A stretch of 64,000 nucleotides of DNA from BAIKAL-G1 sp943369525 (GCA_943369525.1 CALRNL020000006.1:1-64000); one strand, 5' to 3'. Positions 17,847-26,525 are shown, counted from the first letter of the stretch. Numbers and translations are program-made. The notes: generated from the letters alone by a model not told the origin.

Positions 17847-18933
17847 CACCGGGCCCTTGACCCTCTCCCCCGCAGCCCTGCCCACCCAGGACCTGGGCCA
17901 GCGCCTAGCCCAGGACCTCCCCCCTGCCGGCGCCCTGCCAGGCCTGAACGCCGTCCCTGGCCAGACCCAGGGGATCAAGTTGCGCCACGACTGGAGCGTG
18001 GCCGAGATCGAAGCCCTACTGGCCCTGCCCCTGGTGGACCTGCTCTGGCGGGCCCAGGCGGTGCATCGCCAGGCCAATCCCGGCTACCGGGTGCAGCTCG
18101 CCTCCCTGCTCAGCGTTAAAACCGGCGGCTGCGAAGAGGACTGCGCCTACTGCCCCCAGTCCATGCACCACAGCAGCGACCTCAACGGCCGGCCCGACCT
18201 GGAGGTTGCCCCCGTGCTGGCCCGGGCCCGGGCCGCCAAAGAAGCCGGCGCCCAGCGCTTCTGCATGGGCTGGGCCTGGCGCGAAATCCGCGACGGCGCC
18301 CCCTTTGACGCCATGCTCCAGATGGTGCGGGGCGTGCGCGAGCTGGGGCTTGAGGCCTGCGTCACCGCCGGCATGCTCAGCGAACCCCAGGCCCAACGCC
18401 TGGCCGAGGCCGGCCTCACCGCCTACAACCACAACCTCGACACCAGCCCCGAGCACTACGACCAAATCATCAGCACCCGCAGCTACCAGGAACGGCTCGA
18501 AACCCTGGCCCGAGTGCGGGCCGCCGGCATCAGCCTCTGCTGTGGCGGCATCATCGGCCTGGGCGAAACGGGCCGGGATCGGGCCTCCCTATTGGCCGTG
18601 CTCGCCGGGATCAATCCCCATCCGGAAAGCGTGCCGATCAACGCCCTGGTGGCGGTGGAAGGCACGCCCCTAGAGGACCAGGCCCCCGTGGATCCACTGG
18701 AGATGGTGCGGATGGTGGCCGTGGCCCGGATCCTGATGCCCTACAGCCGTGTGCGGCTCAGCGCTGGCCGGGAGGCCCTCGGCCGCGAAGGCCAGCTGCT
18801 CTGCCTGCTGGCCGGGGCCGATTCAATTTTCTATGGCGACACCCTGCTGACCACCGCCAATCCCGGCGTAACGGAAGACCAGGAGTTGCTGGCCGCCGCC
18901 GGCGTTGCCCCCTGGAACGACCAGGTGTCCTGA
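17821..18933 (+). CDS. bioB: biotin synthase
   Basis: A radical SAM enzyme inserting sulfur into dethiobiotin. GGCEEDCAYCPQS is the CxxxCxxC cluster motif, YNHNLDTSPEHY is the BioB signature and the C-terminal half has YSRVRLSAGRE (second cluster region). The annotated frame opens at GTG 17821 and gives 370 residues, with about 45 low-complexity residues before the core at LRHDWSVAEIEALL; translation may start further downstream. The gene overlaps uppS and touches trhO through TGATG. Confidence 0.95.
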   Translation: MASTPPPPDTGPLTLSPAALPTQDLGQRLAQDLPPAGALPGLNAVPGQTQGIKLRHDWSVAEIEALLALPLVDLLWRAQAVHRQANPGYRVQLASLLSVKTGGCEEDCAYCPQSMHHSSDLNGRPDLEVAPVLARARAAKEAGAQRFCMGWAWREIRDGAPFDAMLQMVRGVRELGLEACVTAGMLSEPQAQRLAEAGLTAYNHNLDTSPEHYDQIISTRSYQERLETLARVRAAGISLCCGGIIGLGETGRDRASLLAVLAGINPHPESVPINALVAVEGTPLEDQAPVDPLEMVRMVAVARILMPYSRVRLSAGREALGREGQLLCLLAGADSIFYGDTLLTTANPGVTEDQELLAAAGVAPWNDQVS

Positions 18934-19931
18934 TGGCAGCAGCCGGGGCCCTGCAGGTGGCGGCCTTTTACGCCTTTGCCCCCATGGAGGACCTGGCTGG
19001 CCTGCGGGGCGAGCTGCTGGCCGTAGCCCAGGCCGGCCAGGTGTTTGGCACGGTGCTTCTGGCCGAAGAAGGGGTGAACGGCACGGTCTGCGGACCGGAG
19101 ACGGCGGTGCAGGGCCTGCTGGCGCTGCTGCGGCGCCGTCCTGGCCTGGAGGGCCTCACCGCCAAGTTGAGCTGGGCGCCCGAGCAGGCCTTCCATCGGC
19201 TCAAGGTGCGGCTCAAGCGCGAGATCGTCACCATGGGCTGCCCCACGGTGAAACCGGTGGCGCGGTCCGCCGCCGGTAGCGAGCCCGATGGCTCCCCGGT
19301 GGGCACCTACGTGCGGCCCCAGGACTGGGACCGGTTGATCGCCGATCCGGGCACCCTGGTGATCGACACCCGCAACACCTACGAAGTGGCGGTGGGCAGC
19401 TTCGAAGGGGCCATCGATCCGGGCACCGAGAGTTTTCGCCAATTTCCGGCCTGGGTCGAGGAGCACCTGCGGCCCCTGGTGGCGGAGCGCCAGCCCCAAG
19501 CCCTCGCCCTCTTCTGCACCGGTGGCATCCGCTGCGAGAAGGCCACCGCCTACTTGCTGCAGCAGGGCTTTGAGGGGGTCCACCACCTGCAGGGGGGGAT
19601 CCTGCAATACCTCGAAGACGTGCCGGAGGCGGGCAGCCAATGGCGGGGCGAATGCTTTGTGTTCGACCAGCGGGTGAGTGTGAACCACCAGCTGCAGCCA
19701 GGCCGCTACCGGCTCTGCCATGCCTGCGGCCTGCCGCTCTCGCCCGTCGATTGCGACCTGGAGAGCTACGTGGAGGGGGTGAGCTGCCGCCATTGCCTCA
19801 GCCTCTTCAGCGAGAGGGATCGGCGCCGTTTCAGCGAACGCCAGCGCCAGATCGCCCTGGCCGCCGCCCGGGGCCAGGGCCACATCGGTGTGGGTCCCAG
19901 TCCCAAACCCGCCGAAGCCGATGGCCCCTGA
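18933..19931 (+). CDS. trhO: tRNA uridine(34) hydroxylase, TrhO/YceA-type rhodanese
   Basis: A 332-residue protein with an N-terminal acylphosphatase-like part (TVLLAEEGVNGTVCG), a central rhodanese domain (LVIDTRNTYEVAVGSFEGAI) with active-site loop FCTGGIRCEKATAYL, and a C-terminal cysteine-rich tail (LCHACGLPLS, CRHCLSL). The family hydroxylates uridine 34 of some tRNAs. The ATG shares one base with the bioB stop. The next gene begins inside its last codons. Confidence 0.93.
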   Translation: MAAAGALQVAAFYAFAPMEDLAGLRGELLAVAQAGQVFGTVLLAEEGVNGTVCGPETAVQGLLALLRRRPGLEGLTAKLSWAPEQAFHRLKVRLKREIVTMGCPTVKPVARSAAGSEPDGSPVGTYVRPQDWDRLIADPGTLVIDTRNTYEVAVGSFEGAIDPGTESFRQFPAWVEEHLRPLVAERQPQALALFCTGGIRCEKATAYLLQQGFEGVHHLQGGILQYLEDVPEAGSQWRGECFVFDQRVSVNHQLQPGRYRLCHACGLPLSPVDCDLESYVEGVSCRHCLSLFSERDRRRFSERQRQIALAAARGQGHIGVGPSPKPAEADGP

Positions 19932-21162
19932 CCAGGCCGGGCCGGGGGCCGGCACCCCAGCCCTGGAGCCAGCCCAAGGGTTGGAGCTGCCGGTGCTTTA
20001 CAGCTTCCGCCGCTGCCCCTATGCGATTCGGGCCCGCCTGGCCCTGGCCGCCGCCGGACTGGTGCCCGGGATCGATCTGGTGGTGCGGGAGGTGAGCCTG
20101 GCCTGCAAACCCCCCGAACTGCTGCTGGCCTCGGCGAAGGGGACCGTGCCCGTGTTGGTGCTCCCCCCTGGGGCAGGCGCCGAACCGGCCAGGGATCCAG
20201 CCAGCGAGCCGGGCCCAAACCCGGGCCCCCCGGGGGGAGCCCAGACGGTGATTGACGAAAGCCTGGACCTGATGACCTGGGCCCTGGCCCGCCACGATCC
20301 GGGCGATTGGCTGCGCCGGGGCGACGGCCCGGCTGCCCGGGCCCATCGGGCTGAGATGGCCGCCTTGATCGCTGAAAACGACGGCCCGTTCAAACACCAC
20401 CTCGATCGCTTCAAGTACCCGGATCGCTTCAAGGCAAGCGATCGGGGGGGCAATCCGGTGGGCGGTCCCTTGGGCGATCGCGGTAGCCATGCAAGCCACG
20501 ATCCCGTTGGCGATTCAATCCACGATTCACCTGGCGACCGCCCTGGCGACGCCCGCCTGCGCCATCGGGCCGCCGCCCTAGGGATCCTGGAGCGCTGGAA
20601 CCAACGCCTGCAAGCGGGCGCCTGGCTACTGGGCCCAGGCGCTTCCCTGGCCGACTGGGCCCTACTGCCGTTTGTGCGCCAATTTCGCCGGGCCGATCCG
20701 GCCGGCTTTGACGCCGAGCCCCACCTGGCCGCCCTAGGGGACTGGCTGGGACGCTTTGAGGCCTGCTCGGAGCTCGCCACCGTTCTGGATGCCCCCTGGG
20801 GCCTGCGCCAAGCCTGGCGATCGCCCCACTGGCTCTACCACCTGGCCTTGCCCCAGGAGTGGTGCCAGGCGCGGGCCGCGGGGGTGTACGCCCGTTCCAC
20901 CCGGGGGTTGGGGCTGGAGCAGGTGGGGTTCATCCATGCCAGCTACGCCCACCAACTGGCCGCCACCTACGCCCGGTTCTATGGCGATGCCGGCCCGGTG
21001 GTGCTGCTCACGATCGATCCGGCCCGGCTGGAGCAGGCCGGGGTGCCCGTGCGGGCCGAGGCGGCTGGAGCAAACCCGGCCCCCGACGCCGAACGGTTTC
21101 CCCACCTCTACGGCCCCCTGCCCCTAGGGGCGGTGCTGGCCGCCACCCCCTACCAGCCATGA
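19921..21162 (+). CDS. glutathione S-transferase fused to a DUF952 domain
   Basis: A 413-residue two-domain protein. Residues ~20-290 are a glutathione S-transferase (VLYSFRRCPYAIRARLALAA thioredoxin-like start, later ILERWNQRL and GPGASLADWALLPFVRQF in the helical domain). Residues ~305-413 match DUF952: WLYHLALPQEWCQARAAG, GFIHASYAHQLAATYARFYG, LLTIDPARL and FPHLYGPLPLGAV. The GST part carries a Gly/Asp/His-rich insertion (20440-20560) with degenerate repeats. The ATG at 19921 overlaps trhO by 11 bp. Substrates are unknown; the fusion suggests a shared small-molecule job. Confidence 0.8.
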   Translation: MAPDQAGPGAGTPALEPAQGLELPVLYSFRRCPYAIRARLALAAAGLVPGIDLVVREVSLACKPPELLLASAKGTVPVLVLPPGAGAEPARDPASEPGPNPGPPGGAQTVIDESLDLMTWALARHDPGDWLRRGDGPAARAHRAEMAALIAENDGPFKHHLDRFKYPDRFKASDRGGNPVGGPLGDRGSHASHDPVGDSIHDSPGDRPGDARLRHRAAALGILERWNQRLQAGAWLLGPGASLADWALLPFVRQFRRADPAGFDAEPHLAALGDWLGRFEACSELATVLDAPWGLRQAWRSPHWLYHLALPQEWCQARAAGVYARSTRGLGLEQVGFIHASYAHQLAATYARFYGDAGPVVLLTIDPARLEQAGVPVRAEAAGANPAPDAERFPHLYGPLPLGAVLAATPYQP

Positions 21163-21716
21163 GCGCTGCTGCGGCCCCCGTGCCAGCTCCCCTGGGGCCA
21201 AGCCTGGCCGCACTGGAGGCGGAAGCCCGGCGCCGCGGCCTGCTGTTGCGCCTGCAGGTGGGGCGTCCCCTGGGCCTGGCCTGGAGCCTGCGGGTGGGGG
21301 TGGCCCGGCGCCAAAGCCAGGGCCTGCTGTTGCTGGGGGAGCTCAAGGGCTGGGCCCTGCCGCTGGCGGCCGGCCTGCGGCTCGACACCATGCGGGTGCA
21401 GGGCGAAGACACCGCCGGCGTGGGCGCCCTGATCTGGGCGGCCACCTTCGCCTGGGCCCTGGAGGCCACCCCCTGCCGCCGGGCCCGGCTCCTCGCCATC
21501 CGCGACCAGGAGGCCCAACACCGCCGCCTGGTGCGCTATTTCCGCCAACTGGGCTTCGAGGCGCTGCGGCCCCTGGAGGGCGGCGCCGGCGACCTGGCGC
21601 CCCGGCTGCTCTGGGGTGGGGCCGGCCTGCTGATGGAGGGCGACTGCGCAGCGGGCCTGCGCCGCAGCGCCCGGCGGCTGGGGATCGGGCTGGAGATCGC
21701 CCAAGGCCTGAATTGA
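21159..21716 (+). CDS. conserved hypothetical protein, 185 aa
   Basis: A 185-residue soluble protein overlapping the previous gene by ATGA. It has the pattern of a small alpha/beta protein (LRLDTMRVQGEDTAGVGAL, then CRRARLLAIRDQEAQHRRLVRYFRQLGFE). This resembles the acetyl-CoA-binding half of a GNAT-type acetyltransferase: a residue pair before a helix, then an RYFRQLGFE-like strand. The match is too weak to name an activity. Position suggests cotranscription with the GST-DUF952 gene. Confidence 0.65.
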   Translation: MSAAAAPVPAPLGPSLAALEAEARRRGLLLRLQVGRPLGLAWSLRVGVARRQSQGLLLLGELKGWALPLAAGLRLDTMRVQGEDTAGVGALIWAATFAWALEATPCRRARLLAIRDQEAQHRRLVRYFRQLGFEALRPLEGGAGDLAPRLLWGGAGLLMEGDCAAGLRRSARRLGIGLEIAQGLN

Positions 21717-21794
21717 ACGCTTGGGCCGAAGCTCTTGGGCCGAAGCCGCCGATGGGCTTTGCTGGACGTCGACGTCGCTTGGTTCTGCTCCGCC

Positions 21795-22847
21795 ATGCCC
21801 ACCCACGCCGCCGTGCAGGCCTATTACGGCCAGGAGCTGGGCGGAAGCGCCGACCTCAAGACCAACGCCTGCTGTGATGCCGAGGCCCTGCCCGCCTGGT
21901 TGAAACCCCTGCTGGGGCGCATCCATCCCGAGGTGACCAGCCGCTACTACGGCTGTGGCCTCGTCTGCCCGCCCCTGCTGGCAGGCTGCCGGGTGCTTGA
22001 TCTGGGCTGCGGATCGGGCCGGGATGCCTACCTGCTCTCCCAACTGGTGGGGGCCAGCGGCCAGGTGGTGGGGGTCGACATGACCCGGGAACAACTGGCG
22101 ATTGCCCGGGAGTACCAGGCCTTCCATGCCGAGTTGTTTGGCTACGCCAATGTGTCGTTTCTGGAGGGAACCATCGAAGAGTTGGAGGCCCTGCCGCTGG
22201 AAGCGGGCCAGTTTGATGTCATCGTGTCCAACTGCGTGCTCAACCTCGCCACCGACAAAGGGGCGGTGCTGCGGGGAGTGAAACGCTATCTAAAAGCGGG
22301 CGGCGAGTTCTATTTCGCCGACGTGTATGCCGATCGCCGCCTGCCCGCTGAGCTGCGCAGCGACCCCGTGCTCTATGGCGAATGCCTGGGCGGTGCCCTC
22401 TACTGGAAAGACTTTCTGCGGCTGGCCCGGGCCGCCGGTTTTGCCGATCCCCGCCTGGTGCAGGACCGGCCCATCACCATCGCCGATGCCCGCATCGAAG
22501 CCCTCCTAGGCGAGACCCGCTTCTATTCGGCCACCTATCGCCTCTTCAACCTCGACGGCCTCGAAGACGCCTGCGAAGACCATGGCCAGGCGGTGACCTA
22601 TCGGGGCACGATTCCAGGCCATCCCCATCGCTTCGATCTTGATGGCCATCACGCCATCGAAACCGGCCGCTGTTTTCCCGTGTGTGGCAACACGTTTCGC
22701 ATGCTTCGCGAAAGCCGCTTTGGCGACCATTTCATCGCCACGGGTGATTTCAGCCGCCACTACGGCCTCTTCCCTGGCTGCGGCGAAGCGATTCCGTTTG
22801 CCAGCGCCAGTGGGGGCCTTGGGGCCGGAGCGGCCGCCTGTTGCTGA
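21795..22847 (+). CDS. arsM: arsenite S-adenosylmethionine methyltransferase
   Basis: A 350-residue ArsM. The methyltransferase core has VLDLGCGSGRDAYLLSQLVG. ArsM-specific cysteines are visible in TNACCDAEALP, YYGCGLVCPP, IVSNCVLNL and LYGECLGGALYW, matching the As(III)-binding cysteines of the family. The protein ends in a vicinal CC pair, also common in ArsM. It methylates arsenite to volatile or less toxic forms. The ATG at 21795 gives the normal start. No arsR or arsenite pump lies nearby. Confidence 0.92.
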   Translation: MPTHAAVQAYYGQELGGSADLKTNACCDAEALPAWLKPLLGRIHPEVTSRYYGCGLVCPPLLAGCRVLDLGCGSGRDAYLLSQLVGASGQVVGVDMTREQLAIAREYQAFHAELFGYANVSFLEGTIEELEALPLEAGQFDVIVSNCVLNLATDKGAVLRGVKRYLKAGGEFYFADVYADRRLPAELRSDPVLYGECLGGALYWKDFLRLARAAGFADPRLVQDRPITIADARIEALLGETRFYSATYRLFNLDGLEDACEDHGQAVTYRGTIPGHPHRFDLDGHHAIETGRCFPVCGNTFRMLRESRFGDHFIATGDFSRHYGLFPGCGEAIPFASASGGLGAGAAACC

Positions 22848-22943
22848 GGGAGCCTGGGAGCCTGCTGTTGTTGAGGGAGCCGGTGTGGGTCAGGGCCGTT
22901 GCCGGGCCCTGGCCCTCGACCCACAGCACCAGAAGCGGAGGCC

Positions 22944-23132
22944 TCAGAACCCGCTGCGCTGCAAACCCATCAACTGGGCGGCGTAGTCCTCACTGAAGGA
23001 GGCCTGCAATTGCCAGGCCTGGAGCAGGGATTTGGCCACCTGGCGCAGCTCTTCGAGATCGGCGCAGGCATCAATGGCGCGGGAGTGGGCCTCGATGGCG
23101 AACTGGCGATCTAGGGATAGGGAGACGGTCAT
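22944..23132 (-). CDS. small NblA-like protein, 62 aa
   Basis: A 62-residue protein starting MTVSLSLDRQFAIEAHSRAI and ending AAQLMGLQRSGF. Its length, the LSLxxxF opening and a GL near the end follow the pattern of NblA/Ycf18 (phycobilisome degradation adaptor, LSLEQEF...WGL); the middle is predicted helical. Identity is low, so this is an inference and an unrelated small helical protein is possible. A GTA-N8-TAA element (23152-23165, minus strand) lies just upstream and resembles an imperfect NtcA box, but sits very close to the ATG. Confidence 0.6.
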   Translation of the reverse strand: MTVSLSLDRQFAIEAHSRAIDACADLEELRQVAKSLLQAWQLQASFSEDYAAQLMGLQRSGF

Positions 23133-23358
23133 GGCAGGCGGCGGTAGTGCTTTACATCACGTTACAAATCTCACCCCGGGGCCGTGGGCGGGTTTCCCGT
23201 AGGCGGCCAGGCCGGCCGAATCTGTCGATTGGTTTCGGGATTCTTCCCGGCTAGGGCCCCTGGCCAAGATTGGCTGAAGGCCCCGAACCGCCCCCCCAAC
23301 CCAGCGTTCCTTTCCGTCCAGGCCTAGTCGCTCCGCCCCGTCGCCCCAGCCCGCAGCC

Positions 23359-23934
23359 ATGCCCCATCCCGGCCCATCCCCCTGCCCATCAGACCAGCTC
23401 CGCCCGGCCCCCCAGGCTTGGAAACCACCCCTCGGTGGTGGCTTGGGCTGGGCCCCGGGCCTGGTGTTCCTAGGCGGCGGACTGCTGCTGGGCCAGGTGC
23501 AACCGGCCCAGGCGGAGCTGCTCTATCGGCTCGAAACCCGTTGCAGCCTCCAGGGGGCCGCGCCGGTGCCCTGCACGGTGGAGGCGATCGAGGCCGGGGA
23601 AGCAACCCTCTATCGCCACCGGATTGCTGCCGGCCAGGCTGGGGATCGGGTCGAAACCGTGCGGATCTCGGCCAAACCAGTGCGCATGGACCGCTGGGTT
23701 CAAGCCAGCAAGACGTTTGTCGCCCTGGAGCGGGCCGCGGCCCGCTTCTCCACCAACACCGTTTGCTTTAACGGCACCGACCTCTGCGTGGTCAACCCCA
23801 ACTACCTCAACAGCGTGCGCCAGGCCAACGGCAGCGCCACCCAAGGCCGGGATCTGGTGCGGGTGCACTTCGGTGCCGATGGCCGCATCGACGCCAGCTG
23901 CTACGACGCCGGCTGTGCCGTGGGCCAGCCATGA
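23359..23934 (+). CDS. exported hypothetical protein, 191 aa
   Basis: A 191-residue protein with a long N-terminal region, a hydrophobic export segment (GLVFLGGGLLLGQV) and a probable signal peptidase site after QPAQA. The mature part is about 140 residues with several cysteines (CSLQ, PCTVEA, CFNGTDLC, CYDAGCA) that could form disulfides. I do not recognise the family. Its stop overlaps the next start (ATGA), so the two exported proteins are probably coexpressed. Confidence 0.7.
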   Translation: MPHPGPSPCPSDQLRPAPQAWKPPLGGGLGWAPGLVFLGGGLLLGQVQPAQAELLYRLETRCSLQGAAPVPCTVEAIEAGEATLYRHRIAAGQAGDRVETVRISAKPVRMDRWVQASKTFVALERAAARFSTNTVCFNGTDLCVVNPNYLNSVRQANGSATQGRDLVRVHFGADGRIDASCYDAGCAVGQP

Positions 23935-24926
23935 GCAACGCCCGCCAATGGACAGGTCTGGCCCTGGCCGCCCTCGTGGGCCTGCCCATGGGACTGGTCG
24001 CGCCCGGTGACCAGCCGGCCCTCGCCCGCGGCGGCGGCGGTGGCGCCCGGGGCGGTGGCGGTGGCTTTTCCGCAGGAGGGGGGAGCCGGGGCGGTGGCGG
24101 CTTTGCCGCTGGCGGCGGATCGAACTGGGGTGGCGCGGCTGGGGGCCGGGCCCAAACGGGCTTCCAGCAGGCCGGTGGCGGCCTCGATCGCGGCTCCAGC
24201 CGGCCCCATGGCGGCTGGAGCAACCGGGTCAGCAGTCCCCAAGCCCAGCCGTCCCTCAACCGCCCCAGCGCCAGCCCGGCCGGCTGGGGCGGCAACGGCT
24301 TCACCCCAGCCACCCGCCCGGTTAATGGCGGGATCAATGGCGGCACCAACGGTGGCATCAATGGCGGCATCAATCGCGGTGGCGGCATCGGCACCAATCG
24401 CCCCGGCTCGTTCCCCGCGGCCCGACCGGGCTACGGCAATGGCAGCCTCAACGGCAACCGCTACGCCAACCGGCCGGTCAACCGCAACTGGGGCAACTCG
24501 ATCAACATCAATACCGTCAATGTTCACCCCGGCTGGGCCCGGCCCGGCTGGGGCGTGGCCCGGCCCTGGAGCACGGGCTGGTACGGCGGTTGGGGATCGC
24601 CGCCCTGGGGCTGGTGGGGCGCCCGGGCGGCGGTCTGGGGCATCGGCAGCTTGGCCACCGCCGCCGCCATCAACAACGCCGTCAATGCCTCCATCGCCGC
24701 CCAAACCACCTCCTTCCTGGTGCCAGAGAGCGACTACCAACTTCTCTATGGCAGCGTCCAACCCAGCGGCAGCTCCACGATTCAATTCGCGGTGAGCGCC
24801 AATGGCAGCACCTACCAGCTCACGGCCGATTGCAACGCCGGCCTGCTGAATGGGGTCGATCCGGCCAGCGTCGCCGAAGCCCAGCTGCTCAATGCCGCCT
24901 GCCAGGTGGCCTTCGGCAACGCCTGA
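23931..24926 (+). CDS. exported glycine/asparagine-rich protein, 331 aa
   Basis: A 331-residue protein with a signal sequence (LALAALVGLPMGLVAPG). A Gly-rich stretch follows (about residues 33-75), then Asn/Gly repeats (NGGINGGTNGGINGGIN), a Trp/Gly/Pro segment and a short C-terminal ordered domain (VPESDYQLLYGSVQPSG, QLTADCNAGLLNG). It may be a surface or cell-wall associated protein; function is unknown. The repeats are low complexity, so the exact length may vary between strains. Confidence 0.72.
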   Translation: MSNARQWTGLALAALVGLPMGLVAPGDQPALARGGGGGARGGGGGFSAGGGSRGGGGFAAGGGSNWGGAAGGRAQTGFQQAGGGLDRGSSRPHGGWSNRVSSPQAQPSLNRPSASPAGWGGNGFTPATRPVNGGINGGTNGGINGGINRGGGIGTNRPGSFPAARPGYGNGSLNGNRYANRPVNRNWGNSININTVNVHPGWARPGWGVARPWSTGWYGGWGSPPWGWWGARAAVWGIGSLATAAAINNAVNASIAAQTTSFLVPESDYQLLYGSVQPSGSSTIQFAVSANGSTYQLTADCNAGLLNGVDPASVAEAQLLNAACQVAFGNA

Positions 24927-25104
24927 GGGCGGCCAGGGCTGGCGCTTCGGTCCTTATGGAGGCCCCACGGGGCCCCTTGGGGCCAACAAAGGGGGCTGGG
25001 CCGAACCGGCTTGCACCAACAGGAGGCCCATGGTTAGCCCCGCCGTGGTCCTAGCTACCCCGGGGTAAGGGCCGGACGCCCGTCCAAGCCTGTGATCGGC
25101 GAGC

Positions 25105-25329
25105 TCATGGCTTGGGCGGTGCCGGGCGGGTCGCCCGGCCGTAGAGCCAAACACCGAAGCCAGACCACAGGATCGTCCAGAGGCTGAAGGTGGCCAGGGT
25201 GCCGAGCTGGCCGGTTTCAAGCGAATAGATCCCAGCCTGGATCAGGCCGGCATCGATCAGAGAGCCGCCGATGCCCCAGGCGAGCACCCAACTCACAATG
25301 AAGCCAATCGCAGCCAGGTTGCCTGTCAT
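25105..25329 (-). CDS. small membrane protein, 74 aa
   Basis: From the ATG at 25329, 74 residues with two hydrophobic segments (GFIVSWVLAWGIGGSLIDAG and TFSLWTILWSGFGVWLYG) joined by a short loop, and a Pro/Lys tail. It looks like a two-helix cyanobacterial thylakoid or plasma-membrane protein, but I cannot name it. It is convergent with the glycine-rich protein gene. Confidence 0.6.
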   Translation of the reverse strand: MTGNLAAIGFIVSWVLAWGIGGSLIDAGLIQAGIYSLETGQLGTLATFSLWTILWSGFGVWLYGRATRPAPPKP

Positions 25330-25417
25330 GGGGAAGGGCGACGGGGGAACCAAGATGGTGCCCGATCCTGGTCCCAACTGGCCGGGGCCACAGGCCGGGG
25401 CCACGCCGGCCTCGCCC

Positions 25418-25522
25418 CTGTTTTGGGATCGGCGTTATCAGAAGGCCAGCAACCGTTGGGACCTGGGCCAGCCGGCCCAGCGCCTGCTGGAGTTCCCCAG
25501 CAGCCATCCCCTGGCGCCCTAA
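25418..25522 (+). pseudogene. N-terminal relic of a TPMT-like methyltransferase
   Basis: The plus frame from 25418 reads LFWDRRYQKASNRWDLGQPA and ends with a TAA at 25520-25522. FW[DE]xRYQxGxxxWDLGxP is the opening of thiopurine-methyltransferase-like class I methyltransferases. Nothing of the SAM-binding domain follows, so only a fragment remains. Short match, hence moderate confidence. Confidence 0.5.
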
Positions 25523-25584
25523 CCCCCTGAGGCGACCAAAGCAGGACTTGCCAGAACAAAACCGGCCTAACCAAGGGGGCTGAC

Positions 25585-26277
25585 CTAGGGAACGGGGCCC
25601 TCCACCAGCTGGGGATAGACCATGGCGGCGATCTGGCGGCAGATCAGGCTGGCGATCGCCCCCTGCTGGCCGGGGCCAAGTCCGCCAGGGCTGCCAGCGA
25701 CCAGCCCCTGGCCCGGAGCCAGGTCCAAGAGGGCCAGGGTTTTGCGGGTCTGCTTCAGGAGCTGGCTGAAAACCAGCCGGGTGGGCCCGATCGCTAGGGG
25801 ACGCTGCAGCAGGCTGAGGTCGGGGCCATCCAAGCCGGCCTGCTCGGCCAGGAGCAGGGCCTGGGCAGCGAGCTGCTCCACCTGGGCGGTGATCACCAGG
25901 CCATGGGGTTGGGTGATCTGGTAGCGAAAGGCCTCTCCGGGCAGGTAGAGGGCCGGCTGGCCTGGATCAATGCTGAAGCTCTGGCCGCCGATCTCGAGGC
26001 GGCCCTGGCCGCCGTAGGAGAGCAGCAGGGTCACGACCGCATGGTCATCCACCTGGAAGCGAAAGGGGGAACCCATGCCAATCGAGATCCCCAAGGAGCC
26101 CAGATCAAGGCTGGCCGACTTGTGGGCGTAGTCGGCAGGGTCGGCCAGGAGGCCCACATCCTGGATCGGCAAGGAGGGATGGATGCGCTGGGCGCAATCG
26201 GCCGGAGAAGAACTCATCAGGGCCCGGCCATTACAGAGCGCTAGGGGGGTGGAACGCAGCCGCATCAATTCAGACAT
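25585..26277 (-). CDS. AraC-type ligand-sensing domain without HTH
   Basis: A 230-residue protein matching the N-terminal cupin-like sensing domain of AraC regulators (AraC_binding_2 type: FQVDDHAVVTLLLSYGGQG, YLPGEAFRYQIT). Such proteins normally continue after IYRQIAAMxYP with a linker and two helix-turn-helix motifs; here the frame stops right after CRQIAAMVYPQLVEGP. The DNA-binding half is absent, so it is either a truncated pseudogene or a stand-alone sensor. The ATG at 26277 was preferred over a GTG at 26292. Confidence 0.62.
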   Translation of the reverse strand: MSELMRLRSTPLALCNGRALMSSSPADCAQRIHPSLPIQDVGLLADPADYAHKSASLDLGSLGISIGMGSPFRFQVDDHAVVTLLLSYGGQGRLEIGGQSFSIDPGQPALYLPGEAFRYQITQPHGLVITAQVEQLAAQALLLAEQAGLDGPDLSLLQRPLAIGPTRLVFSQLLKQTRKTLALLDLAPGQGLVAGSPGGLGPGQQGAIASLICRQIAAMVYPQLVEGPVP

Positions 26278-26466
26278 GGATGCCACCTTCACCAGGCACT
26301 AGGCAAGGAATCAGGCTAATCCCGAAGACATCTTCTACCCAGGCCATTGATACAGCAATCATGCCGCAAGCCAAGCAAGCCAAATCTTCCACTTCATCGC
26401 ACTGCGCTGTCTCAAAAAAAAGAAAGAGAGAGGGAGAGAAAAACACTAAAATGACGATTTAGCGGG

Positions 26467-26472
26467 TATAAT
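26467..26472 (+). promoter_or_regulatory. perfect -10 hexamer
   Basis: TATAAT in an AT-rich patch, facing right and divergent from the AraC-like gene. No good -35 is visible at the expected distance. A plus transcript from here would meet the 18-bp hairpin at 26526-26569. Confidence 0.35.
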
Positions 26473-26525
26473 TTAATCATCAAAACCCAGCAATCTCAAA
26501 GCACAACCTATGGCAATTTCGCTAT

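Noticed and set aside
22891..22911. CAGGGCC / GGCCCTG hairpin as an arsM terminator
   Set aside because: Only seven GC pairs and no T run; in such GC-rich DNA a stem of this size is expected by chance.
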